DNA of 64,000 bases from Actinomadura terrae (GTDB taxonomy: Bacteria; Actinomycetota; Actinomycetes; Streptosporangiales; Streptosporangiaceae), in assembly GCF_022751215.1 (NCBI RefSeq), contig NZ_JAICDG010000001.1:2232001-2296000 (forward strand). Reading direction: 5' to 3'. Both the position numbers and the translations under genes were made by a program. Below are positions 17,553 to 25,180 of this stretch, one piece after another. The notes beneath the pieces are model-generated. The model was not told the origin of the DNA and did no database searches. It was given only the letters and a program-made list of their open reading frames with translations. How positions within the stretch are numbered: the first letter of the stretch is position 1; every line of letters starts with the position of its first letter.

Positions 17553-19067
17553 ATGACACTCGATGCTGCCCGCATCACCTCGCCACCTGGACGTGTCCAG
17601 GCCTCCGCGCGCGGGATGACGTCCCTGATGTCCGCGTGCGTCGTCCTGGTCGTGGCCACGGTCGCCGCCATCAACCTGGCCATCCCCAAGCTCTCGGCCA
17701 GTTCCCTCGCGCCCACGTCCACCGGCCTTCTGTGGGTCGTCGACTCCTACGTCCTGGTGTTCGGCTGCCTGCTGATCCCCGCCGGGGCCCTCGGCGACCG
17801 GTACGGGCGCAAGGGCGTCCTGCTCGCGGGCCTCGGCGTCTTCACCGCCGGATGCCTGCTGTCGGCCGCCGCGCCCGGCGTCGGTGTCCTGGTGGCCGGA
17901 CGGCTCGTCACCGGCGTGGGCGCCGCCCTGATCATGCCTGCGACCCTGTCCCTGCTCCTGCAAGTGACGGAACCTTCACGCAGGCCCCAGGCCATCGCCG
18001 CATGGACGGCGGCCACGGGGATCGCGGGGGCCGTGGGGAACCTCGGCGGGGGAGCGGTCCTCCAGTGGCTTCCCTGGCAGGCGCTGTTCCTGTCCAGTGC
18101 CCCGCTCGCGGCCGTCCTCGGCGCCCTCGTCGCACGGCTCGGCCCGCGCGGCGACAGGCACCCGGCCGACCTCGACCTGGTCGGCACCGTGCTCCTCACC
18201 GCCGCCCTGTTCACGCTGCTGTTCGGGATCATCGAGGGGCCCGAACGCGGCTGGACGTCCGCGCCGGTGCTCGGGGGCTTCTGCTGCGCCGCCGTCCTGC
18301 TCGCGGGGTTCACCCTGCATGCGCTGCGCGCCGAACATCCCCTGCTCGACCCCCGTGTGTTCGCGATCGCGCCCCTGCGCAGTGGCGTACTCGGAATCGC
18401 CCTGGCGTTCTTCGGGCTCTTCGCGCTGTTCTTCGTCAACGCCCAGTACCTGCAATACGCGAAGGGCTACTCCCCGCTGGTCACCGGTGTGGCGATCGCG
18501 CCCCTCGTCGTGGGGATGATCGTGATGTCCAGGCGGAGCGTCGGCCTGGCCCGGCGGTTCGGAGCGCGTCCCGTGGTGACGCTCGGACTGCTGATCCTGG
18601 CGGCCGGGCTGGGACTGCTCTCCATGGCGGACGCCTCCACCCCCTACGTGCTCTACGCATCGGACCTGGTCGTCATGTCCCTCGGTATGGGCCTGTGCGT
18701 GCCCTCCCTGTCGGTGGGCGTGATGGGGGCGCTCCCGTCGAGCCGGGCGGGGCTCGGTTCCGGCCTGAACGGGGCGGCGCGGGAGATCGGCAGCGCGCTC
18801 GGTGTCGCCGTCCTCGGGACGGTCCTCGCCGGCCGGTTCGCGGACGGCCTGCCGCCCGCCCTGTCCGGACACGCGCACTCGGCGGGCGAGGCGCTCGCGG
18901 CCGCCGACGCGATGGATGCCGGACCGTCCACGCACGCGCGGGTCGTCGATGCCTTCACCGACGCCATGTCGATGGGGTACCGGCTGGTCGCGGTGGTCGT
19001 GTGCGTCGCCGCCGTGATGGTCGCCCTGGGCACGCCGCGCCGCGAACGGCAGCCTCGAACGCCCTGA
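17553..19067 (+). CDS. DHA2-family (14-TM) drug efflux MFS transporter
   Basis: 504 residues from ATG 17553, preceded by AAGGAAA; a much longer open frame upstream lies inside the divergent LysR gene and is not coding. Hydrophobic helices run nearly throughout. The MFS motif A variant GALGDRYGRKGVL is near residue 75, and WVVDSYVLVFG near 56 is the DHA2 motif D1-like helix. The length and late hydrophobic segments fit 14 TM helices. It likely exports a drug or metabolite using the proton gradient, under the divergent LysR regulator. Confidence 0.9.
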   Translation: MTLDAARITSPPGRVQASARGMTSLMSACVVLVVATVAAINLAIPKLSASSLAPTSTGLLWVVDSYVLVFGCLLIPAGALGDRYGRKGVLLAGLGVFTAGCLLSAAAPGVGVLVAGRLVTGVGAALIMPATLSLLLQVTEPSRRPQAIAAWTAATGIAGAVGNLGGGAVLQWLPWQALFLSSAPLAAVLGALVARLGPRGDRHPADLDLVGTVLLTAALFTLLFGIIEGPERGWTSAPVLGGFCCAAVLLAGFTLHALRAEHPLLDPRVFAIAPLRSGVLGIALAFFGLFALFFVNAQYLQYAKGYSPLVTGVAIAPLVVGMIVMSRRSVGLARRFGARPVVTLGLLILAAGLGLLSMADASTPYVLYASDLVVMSLGMGLCVPSLSVGVMGALPSSRAGLGSGLNGAAREIGSALGVAVLGTVLAGRFADGLPPALSGHAHSAGEALAAADAMDAGPSTHARVVDAFTDAMSMGYRLVAVVVCVAAVMVALGTPRRERQPRTP

Positions 19068-19089
19068 GGGACGGGCGCCCGAGCGGGCT

Positions 19090-19114
19090 TTATCCACAGA
19101 ATCTCGTTCTAGTG
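19090..19114 (+). promoter_or_regulatory. 25-bp shared upstream element, copy 2
   Basis: The plus-strand copy of the element at 11863-11887 (23 of 25 identical), 99 bases upstream of ATG 19214 or 63 upstream of the alternative GTG 19178. It begins with TTATCCACA, is followed in both copies by a CGCCGCC run, and keeps the same orientation to the downstream gene. Confidence 0.55.
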
Positions 19115-19213
19115 CGCCGCCGTGGCCGGGCGCTCGACCATGGGCGGTGACGGGAGGGCGGCCGCCAACCGGAGAACGTGAGTTCAAGATATGTCGCGAT
19201 CGAGGGAGTGTGC

Positions 19214-19978
19214 ATGAGCGTCGAAACGAGGCCGACCAGGCGCGGCGTCCGCGGGCGGCTGCTCGACCTGATGTTCGTGCGTGGGCGGGTGAGGGAGGTG
19301 CGGCGAGCCGAGGGCCGGGGGCGGTGGATCGGCATCCGGATCGGCGATGTGCCGAGCCTGGACTGGACGCCCGGCCAGCAGGTCCGGGTACATGTGGCGG
19401 ACATCACCACCACCCGCACCTGGCTCAGCGGTGCCGTCCGCCACGCGCTGCGCACCTATTCGGTGTGGGACTACGACGCCTCGGCCGCGGAGCTGGAGCT
19501 CTACGTCCTCGACCACGAGGGGGACGGGCCGGGCGCGCGCTGGGCGAGGGCCCTCGAGCCCGGCCAGGCCGTCGTGTTCGGCAAGCCCGAGGGCAGGTTC
19601 ACCCTGCGGCCCGCCGCCTACCACCTGTTCGTGGGCGAGGAGACCGCCTCCGTCCCGTTCGGGGCCATGCTGCGCGCCGCCCGCGACCCCGTCCACGGCG
19701 TGATCGAGGTCGCGCGGCCCGGGGATCGGCTTCCTCTGCCAGAGGCCGAGAGGCTGACGTGGCGGTACCGGGGAGACGCTTCAGCGGCCTCGTCGGCGAG
19801 TCTGGTGGCGGCCGTGCGCGGGCTGGAACTGCCCGCCGAACCGGGGATCGCCTACGTGGCGGGAGAGGCGCGCACGGTGCAGAGCGTCCGTGCCCACCTG
19901 GTCGACGAGCGGGGCTGGCCGCGCCGATCCGTGCTGGTCAAGCCGTTCTGGACGCCCGGCAAGCGAGGGATGGAGTGA
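19214..19978 (+). CDS. Siderophore-interacting protein (FAD-dependent ferric-siderophore reductase)
   Basis: 254 residues from ATG 19214 (GAGGGAG seven bases upstream); a GTG at 19178 would add 12. The FAD-binding motif is RTYSVWDYD, followed by the SIP C-terminal domain: YVAGEARTVQSVRAHL and the family hallmark KPFWTPGKRG at the end. Members release iron from imported ferric siderophores in the cytoplasm using NAD(P)H or ferredoxin. No siderophore synthesis or uptake gene is adjacent, so it is probably a stand-alone iron gene. The shared 25-bp element upstream is unlike a DmdR/IdeR iron box. Confidence 0.9.
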   Translation: MSVETRPTRRGVRGRLLDLMFVRGRVREVRRAEGRGRWIGIRIGDVPSLDWTPGQQVRVHVADITTTRTWLSGAVRHALRTYSVWDYDASAAELELYVLDHEGDGPGARWARALEPGQAVVFGKPEGRFTLRPAAYHLFVGEETASVPFGAMLRAARDPVHGVIEVARPGDRLPLPEAERLTWRYRGDASAASSASLVAAVRGLELPAEPGIAYVAGEARTVQSVRAHLVDERGWPRRSVLVKPFWTPGKRGME

Positions 19979-20114
19979 TCGTTAACGAGCGTCGATGACG
20001 GGGGTTACGGCAAGATTATTCATGGAAATGCACGTGCATCAGCTCTTGCACCTGCACGGCATTCCTAGCAGGATTGCCCCGGACCCCCCGCACGTGAACT
20101 CCCCGGAGATCGCG

Positions 20115-20564
20115 ATGACCGCACACTTGAACGACAGCGACCGACAGGCGCTGCGGCTGGCCCAGGATCTCCGCGAGGAGATGAGGGCGGCCCTGCCGCA
20201 ACAGGCAACCGCGCCTTCGGTCTCCCCCTTCGTCGACCAGGCCGGGACGCCCAGCGTCCTGCTCCGGATGGACGCCGACACCGCCCGCGCGCTCATGGCC
20301 GTCCTGGCCGAGCGGCGCGTCGAGCGGGCCGCCGCGCCCCCCGTGGAGCCGCGCCGCGCCGACGGCTCCCACGTGCCGCCCCCGCCGCACCCACAGTCGC
20401 CGCCGACGGCCCAGGCCGCCGGTGCGACAGGGCCGATGGTGGCCGCGGTCTCCCCGTTCGGAGCACCGGCGTACGCGGAACCGCCGTTCGCGGAGCCGCC
20501 TCCCAGCGGCCCGACGTTCACCGGCCCCACCCCCTTGGTGCCGTCGGTATACCCGACCTACTAA
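20115..20564 (+). CDS. Proline-rich protein of unknown function
   Basis: 149 residues from ATG 20115 with GGAG nine bases upstream. The first ~75 residues form a predicted helical region (LNDSDRQALRLAQDLREEM, then VLLRMDADTARALMAVLAE). The remainder is low complexity, rich in Pro, Ala and Glu (PAYAEPPFAEPPPSGPTF). There is no signal peptide. No family recognised. The frame can be extended upstream to 19995 without a ribosome binding site. It is the last gene before about 3 kb of non-coding DNA. Confidence 0.65.
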   Translation: MTAHLNDSDRQALRLAQDLREEMRAALPQQATAPSVSPFVDQAGTPSVLLRMDADTARALMAVLAERRVERAAAPPVEPRRADGSHVPPPPHPQSPPTAQAAGATGPMVAAVSPFGAPAYAEPPFAEPPPSGPTFTGPTPLVPSVYPTY

Positions 20565-20604
20565 CCGGTCCGGGGCCTCGTGGCCTCGATCGCCCCGTAC
20601 CTGT

Positions 20605-21465
20605 GTTGAGCGGTATGCCCGACCTATGGATCGTGCGGGTGGTGGTCTTCGCGGCCGTGGTCGTCCAGCGCGTTCGTTGAGCGGTGTGCGAGATTTGCTG
20701 GCGGGTCCGGTGCGGTCCTCGTGACCTCGGGCGTCCTGCACCTGTGTTCGGTGCATGCCCGCCCTGCTGATAAGTCGGGCGTGGTCCTAGTGGCCTTAGC
20801 GTGCTGTGTTTGCCTGGGTGGTATGCCCGGCTTGCTAGTCGGTGCAGGTGCTGGTTTTCGTGACGGTTGTCGTCGAGCGCTTGCGTTGAGCGGTATGCCC
20901 GGTCTGGTGCGGTCTCGCGGCCTCGGGCGTCCCGGGCCTGCGTTCGGTGGCATGCCCGGGTCTACTGATGGGTCCGGAGGCGTGGTCGTAGTGGCCTTGG
21001 ACGCCTTGTGTGGGCGTGGAGCGGTGTGCCTGACCTTCCGGCGGTCTGGTGCGCTCCTGGGGCCTTACGCGTCCTGTGTTTGCCTTGGGCGGTATGCCCG
21101 GCCTGCTGGTCGGTGCGGGTGGTGGTCTTCGTGACCGTGGTCGTCCAGCGCTTGCGTGGGCGGTAAGCGCGATCTGCTGGCGGGTCCGGTGCGTTTCTCG
21201 TGATCTCAACCGTCCTGGCCTGGGGTCGGTGGCATGCCCGTCCTGCTGGTGGGGCGGGGAGCCTGGTGGCCTCAGGCGGTTGTGCTGACGTTGAGCGGTA
21301 TGCCTGGCCTGCTGGCGGTCCGGTGCCGTCCTCGTGACTCTGGTCGTCCTGTGCCTGCGTTGAGCGGTACGCCTGGCTTGCTGATGGGTCCGGGTGTGGT
21401 CCTTGGTCGTTCTGCGCTTGCGTTCGGTGGTGGGCTCGACCTACTGGCCGGCCCGGGTTGTTGGG
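20605..21465. repeat. Degenerate ~70-bp tandem repeat array, about 13 units
   Basis: The segment re-uses variants of GTTGAGCGGTATGCCCG followed by GGCCTGCTGG, then GGTCCGGTG..GGTC, and a CGTG..C..GGTCGTCC tail. Units begin near 20605, 20676, 20746 and continue with a period of about 65-75 bp to 21465. Identity between units is partial, the period is not a multiple of three, and frames shift between units, so the array is unlikely to be coding. It contains no 30-bp perfectly conserved repeats or unique spacers of CRISPR type. Confidence 0.7.
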
Positions 21466-23129
21466 TAAAGCTGCCCGCAGGACACACCTGGGGCGGATGA
21501 AGGCCAGGAACTGCGCGGACGACGGGACCATGAGGCCGGTTGCGGGTCCATTCTTTGTTGACGCTGGCGGTCAGGCGCCCACCGCGTTGTTGACCGGTGG
21601 CGATGGGACCTCGGGGGCGGTCCTCGCGCCGCTGTGCCGTCCAACAGCGCGAGCCCGTTCACTGGCGGCGCTCACGACCTGACCTTGGAGTCGGCCGTTG
21701 CGCGGCTGTGCGCGTGAAGCGTGCCCTCCTGCTCCCAGTCCCAGCGCTAGCGAAGCTTGCTCAATGCGACCGTTCGAGGTGTTCAGGGGCGGGAGGTGGG
21801 TCGTGAAGTCGGCCGCTACTGGCCCGTATGTCCTGGGGATTGATGCAGTGTGATCGGTTCCTGCGCGTGCCTGTGCGCGGCTGAACATCTGGCACGCGGG
21901 CGGGGCCGGTGCCTCGTCCCGATGCGTAGTGGGACGGGTTTCGTGCGTGGGTGGGTGGCTGCGCGGGGCCTCTTGGACTGAGCGTTGCGGATCAGGGCGC
22001 CCGGCGGGTGGGCTTGGTGGGTGGTGCCCGGGCTTCTCGGCCAGGTTGCGGGGCGGGAAGGCTCCGGCGGAGGGGGTGAGGTGGGGATCGCATAGCGGTG
22101 GCTCTTGGCCAGGTGTTGCGGAGCGGGGCGTTCTGGGCGGATCGGCGTGGTGGGCGGTGGTGCGGGCGGTTCGAAACCGGTAAGGCGTTGCCCGTGGGAG
22201 CTGTGTGGCGGATGGATGTGGGGAGCGGGCCGCTGCCTCTTGCGAGTTGGGATGTTCCGGTGGACGGGTCTCGTACCTGACTGTCCATGTGATGCCACAC
22301 CGCCCCGGCGACACACTGACGACCTTCTAGCCTCGTCCTGCCTGGATAGGCGTGAACGCCCCTGAGCAGGTGAATGTTCCTCCTGCGGCCTGCTCGTCAC
22401 ACCCTGTGAGACAGCGCCTGGCGGGCGATCAATGAGCCTCGATGGCGCAGGGGGCTGGGGGACTTCAACCATGATCAGCTGGGCGATCCCCGTTCCTGAG
22501 GACCGTGCCCTCCGTCACATGGATGCGTGGCCCACAGGGGTGGCGCTCTGTAGGCCAGCCGGAGGTGGGCGGTCGGGCGGCAACGGTGATCTCGGCCTGC
22601 GCGGCCGTCACCGTGGTTAGCGCGAGAGGGAAGGTCAGGCGCGGGGCGAGGGCGGGCCGGATGCTATGTGCCGTGGAGCCGTCCAACCCTTGATCAGGGC
22701 ACTGGTCCGCGTGGCTGGGCGGGTGGGTGTGACGCGTGCTGTGATCACTACCGGTGTGTGTCTGGGGTGCGAAGCCCTGTTTGGACGGCCACGCGCCGAC
22801 TTCAGGGGGATACGGGGCGGATGGGTCTCTGGGGGGCGCCGGGGCGTGCTTGCGGCCAGATCGATGGTCGAGCGCCGGAATGGCTGTGGGGTGGGAGTTT
22901 CGCGTACTGGGGGCGGGGCGCGGTGGCCTGCTTGGTGGTGGGGCGGACGTTGGCGCTGGGCTGTGGGTGGGGGCTAGGTGGTGTCGGTGTTGCTTGTGGT
23001 GCGGGTGTTGCTAGTGGTGGGAGGCCGGGGTGGTGGGCGGGCGTTGGCTTTGGTCCGGTCGGGTGGGGGCCGCGTTGGGCTGGAACGCCTATGGGAAAGG
23101 CGGTTCGGGCGGTTCGCGAACAAATGATC

Positions 23130-23145
23130 TACCTTTCCAAAGGTA
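23130..23145. promoter_or_regulatory. Candidate operator: TACCTTT-CC-AAAGGTA palindrome
   Basis: A 16-bp dyad with 7-bp perfect arms in AT-rich DNA just upstream of a possible promoter. Its symmetry and position suggest a regulator site for the leader and gene at 23609. Confidence 0.35.
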
Positions 23146-23158
23146 AAGAAATCGCCCG

Positions 23159-23188
23159 TTGGTAGAAATCTCGGTAATGCCGTATATA
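23159..23188 (+). promoter_or_regulatory. Possible sigma-A-type promoter
   Basis: TTGGTA at 23159-23164 and TATATA at 23183-23188 are 18 bp apart in the only AT-rich patch of the region. If used, the leader of the gene at 23609 would be about 410 nt. Confidence 0.35.
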
Positions 23189-23194
23189 GTCGAC

Positions 23195-23226
23195 GCCAGG
23201 TCAGGGTCATGAACCGTTGACCTGGC
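23195..23226 (+). other. Leader hairpin, 9-bp perfect stem
   Basis: GCCAGGTCA and TGACCTGGC pair around a 14-base loop immediately after the candidate promoter, so the start of the leader RNA would fold. Confidence 0.45.
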
Positions 23227-23366
23227 CAAACGCATAACCGTCGCTTCCCGCCCGCCAGGCGGGATCACTTCGCCGAACCGCGGCCGCACCATGCACGGCC
23301 GCATCCGTGTGGGGCCCATGAGCCCCCGGTCGGCATTCTTCCCGCTTCATTCGAAGCCCGCGCCAG

Positions 23367-23421
23367 CGCGCACGCCCAAGGACGGGGTACGCGCCGTTCT
23401 CCGCGCACGCCCAAGGACGGG
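23367..23421 (+). repeat. 20-bp direct repeat in the leader
   Basis: CGCGCACGCCCAAGGACGGG occurs at 23367-23386 and 23402-23421. The second copy also forms a stem with the following GGGCGCGTGC. Two copies of a structured element in a long leader suggest RNA-level regulation. Confidence 0.5.
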
Positions 23422-23608
23422 CGCGTGCCCTTAGGCGCGGGTGCGGTCCGCCATGCCCGCGGACCGTTCACCGCAGATCTTTCTGCGGGCGGGTTCTTCG
23501 CGACGGCATCTCCCGAGTCCCGAGTCTCGGACCCGTTCCCCTGCCCGGACCAGCCCCTGTGCTCCGGCGTGCGGAACGGCAGCCCTGTACCCCGAACGAA
23601 GGATCTTC

Positions 23609-24235
23609 ATGCAGCAGCGAGCGATCAACGTCGTCCTTACCGGCATCACCGGCGCGGCCATGGCCGGAATGCTGGTGGCCGGCGTGGCAGCAGCCAGCGA
23701 CGACTCCGCTCCCAGCGGCGACAAGCGTCTGCTGTCGCAGCAGGCCATGAACACCCAGGAGCACAAGACCGCCCACGAGGGCGGGCGGAAGGACTCCAAG
23801 TCGACCTCCAAGGACTCCGCCAAGCGGACCAAGAAGTCCTCGAAGGCGCTCCTGGCCGGCAAGACCACCGCGTCCTACTTCTGGGACGACGGCTCCGGCG
23901 TGAACGGTGACACCGGCGCGCCGGCGGGCGGCAAGCCCATGCAGAAGGGCCTGTTCGCCAGCCCGAGCTGGCCCCTGCACACCAAGGTCCGCGTGACCTA
24001 CGACGGCCGCAGCGTGACCGGGTTCGTGGGCGACCGCGGCCCCGGCAGCCCGTCCCACCGGGGCGTCATGCTGGACCTCGACACCTACACCTTCCGCTAC
24101 CTGCTGGACGGCGAGAAGCCCAGCAGCAAGTACAACGCCGGTACCGGCGAGGGCCACATCAAGGGCGTCAAGTGGGAGGTCCTCAAGTGGGGCTCGGGCG
24201 CCGGCAAGCGCGGCGCCCCGCGTCCCCTCGGCTGA
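23609..24235 (+). CDS. Secreted RlpA-like double-psi beta-barrel protein
   Basis: 208 residues from ATG 23609 with GAAGGATC upstream. A signal peptide is clear (INVVLTGITGAAMAGMLVAG, cleavage near AAAS). A charged, Lys/Ser-rich linker (residues 40-85, KDSKSTSKDSAKRTKKSSK) leads to a C-terminal domain: ASYFWDDGSGVNGDTGAP, then VRVTYDGRSVTGFVGDRGPG and MLDLDTYTFRYL. That pattern resembles the double-psi beta-barrel of RlpA/expansin-like wall proteins, with the GDRGP turn and LDL aspartate. It probably acts on or binds cell wall glycan outside the cell. The long structured leader suggests regulated expression. Confidence 0.7.
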   Translation: MQQRAINVVLTGITGAAMAGMLVAGVAAASDDSAPSGDKRLLSQQAMNTQEHKTAHEGGRKDSKSTSKDSAKRTKKSSKALLAGKTTASYFWDDGSGVNGDTGAPAGGKPMQKGLFASPSWPLHTKVRVTYDGRSVTGFVGDRGPGSPSHRGVMLDLDTYTFRYLLDGEKPSSKYNAGTGEGHIKGVKWEVLKWGSGAGKRGAPRPLG

Positions 24236-24272
24236 CCCGCCGAGCACGAACCGGCAGGGCTGCCGGCGCACG

Positions 24273-24319
24273 AACGGGAATGTCCCGCCGATCACCGCGA
24301 TCGGCGGGACATTCCCGTT
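24273..24319. terminator. Strong bidirectional intrinsic terminator
   Basis: A perfect 21-bp inverted repeat with a 5-base loop, flanked by AA on the left and TTTT at the right, lies between convergent genes ending at 24235 (+) and 24321 (-). Confidence 0.9.
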
Positions 24320-24320
24320 T

Positions 24321-25118
24321 TCAGCGGCGCGGGAGGAGGGGGAAGGGCGGTGTCGCGGGTTCGCGGGACAGCTCGCGGGACAGCGCCAGCGCCGCCGTGC
24401 GGACGGCCGGGGCGAGCCGGTCCAGGTCCAGGCGGCAGACGTTGCCGGTGATGGAGATCGCGGCGATCACGCGGCGGCGGTGGTCCAGGATGGGGGCGGC
24501 CACGGCGGACACCCCGGCCTCGGACTCCTCGCGGTTGACGGCGTAGCCGCGGGTGAGCGTCCGGGACAGCTCCCGCTGGAGCAGGCCCGGCATGACGATC
24601 GTGTGCGGGGTGTAGTGGACGAGGCCCGCCGCCAGCACCCGCTCCAGCCGGTCGGGCGGGCCGAGGGCGAGGAACAGCTTGCCGGTCGCGGTGCAGTAGG
24701 CGGGCAGTCGCCCGCCTACCCGGGACACGATGGGCATCGACCGCCGCCCGCTGACCTTCTCCAGGAACAGGGTGTCGTTCCCGTCCAAGACGGCGAGGTG
24801 GATGTTCTCGTGCGTCGCCTCGTAGAGGTCCTCCAGGTAGGGGAGGGCGGCCTCGCGGAGCCCGCGGGGGCGGGGGGCGCGCTGGCCGAGCACGAACAGC
24901 CGCATGCTCAGCCGGTAGCCGGACTCGGTCCGCTCGACGCCGCCCCACCGCACCAGCTCGCCGAGCAGCCGGTGCGCGGTGGGCTTGGGCAGCCCGGTCC
25001 GCGCGGCGAGCTCGGTGAGGTTCAGCTCCGTGTCGGCGGAGCCGAAGGCGTCCAACAGGCTGAGGCCCCTGGCCAGCACCGACCTGGGCGGCTCCTCGCC
25101 GTCGACCCGCGTGTCCAT
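24321..25118 (-). CDS. IclR-family transcriptional regulator
   Basis: 265 residues from ATG 25118; a GTG at 25133 is an alternative. The winged HTH is at residues 10-75 (SVLARGLSLLDAFG, LTELAARTGLPKPTAHRLL). The IclR effector domain follows, with LPAYCTATGKLFLA and GYAVNREESEAGVSAVAAP. Such proteins usually control adjacent catabolic operons in response to aromatic or organic acids. Here it precedes, by 62 bases on the same strand, a benzoylformate-decarboxylase-like gene, and the whole block to 34634 is the likely regulon (inference). Confidence 0.9.
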   Translation of the reverse strand: MDTRVDGEEPPRSVLARGLSLLDAFGSADTELNLTELAARTGLPKPTAHRLLGELVRWGGVERTESGYRLSMRLFVLGQRAPRPRGLREAALPYLEDLYEATHENIHLAVLDGNDTLFLEKVSGRRSMPIVSRVGGRLPAYCTATGKLFLALGPPDRLERVLAAGLVHYTPHTIVMPGLLQRELSRTLTRGYAVNREESEAGVSAVAAPILDHRRRVIAAISITGNVCRLDLDRLAPAVRTAALALSRELSREPATPPFPLLPRR

Positions 25119-25180
25119 GCTCCGATCGTTCACGTGATCGGGCCTGCCCGCAAGGGGCGGGAACCGGGCGGCGGCCCTCG

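Larger units (their letters stand above)
21466..23608. other. Gene-free stretch, G-rich on the plus strand, with structured AT-rich end
   Basis: About 2.1 kb where no frame has gene-like codon usage; predicted peptides on both strands are Arg/Pro/Gly/Trp-rich nonsense. Composition is unusually G/T-biased on the plus strand, notably at 22880-23070. The last 500 bp differ: an AT-rich patch at 23120-23190, hairpins and a direct repeat that probably form the promoter and leader of the secreted protein at 23609. Confidence 0.6.

Noticed and set aside
11863-19114. Transposon bounded by 25-bp inverted repeats
   Set aside because: No transposase or target duplication; the copies sit at promoter positions, so a regulatory element is preferred.
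20605-21465. CRISPR-like array
   Set aside because: Repeats are degenerate, about 70 bp, contiguous without unique spacers, and no cas gene is present.
22150-22185. tRNA-like GGTTCGAAACC T-loop
   Set aside because: No acceptor, D or anticodon stems can be fitted around it.
21571-22472. Long minus-strand frames as genes
   Set aside because: They are Pro/Arg/His-rich without codon bias, ribosome binding sites or any recognisable fold.
23190-23608. ydaO (c-di-AMP) riboswitch
   Set aside because: The location is suggestive, but I could not find the conserved ydaO core sequence; kept only as a generic structured leader.
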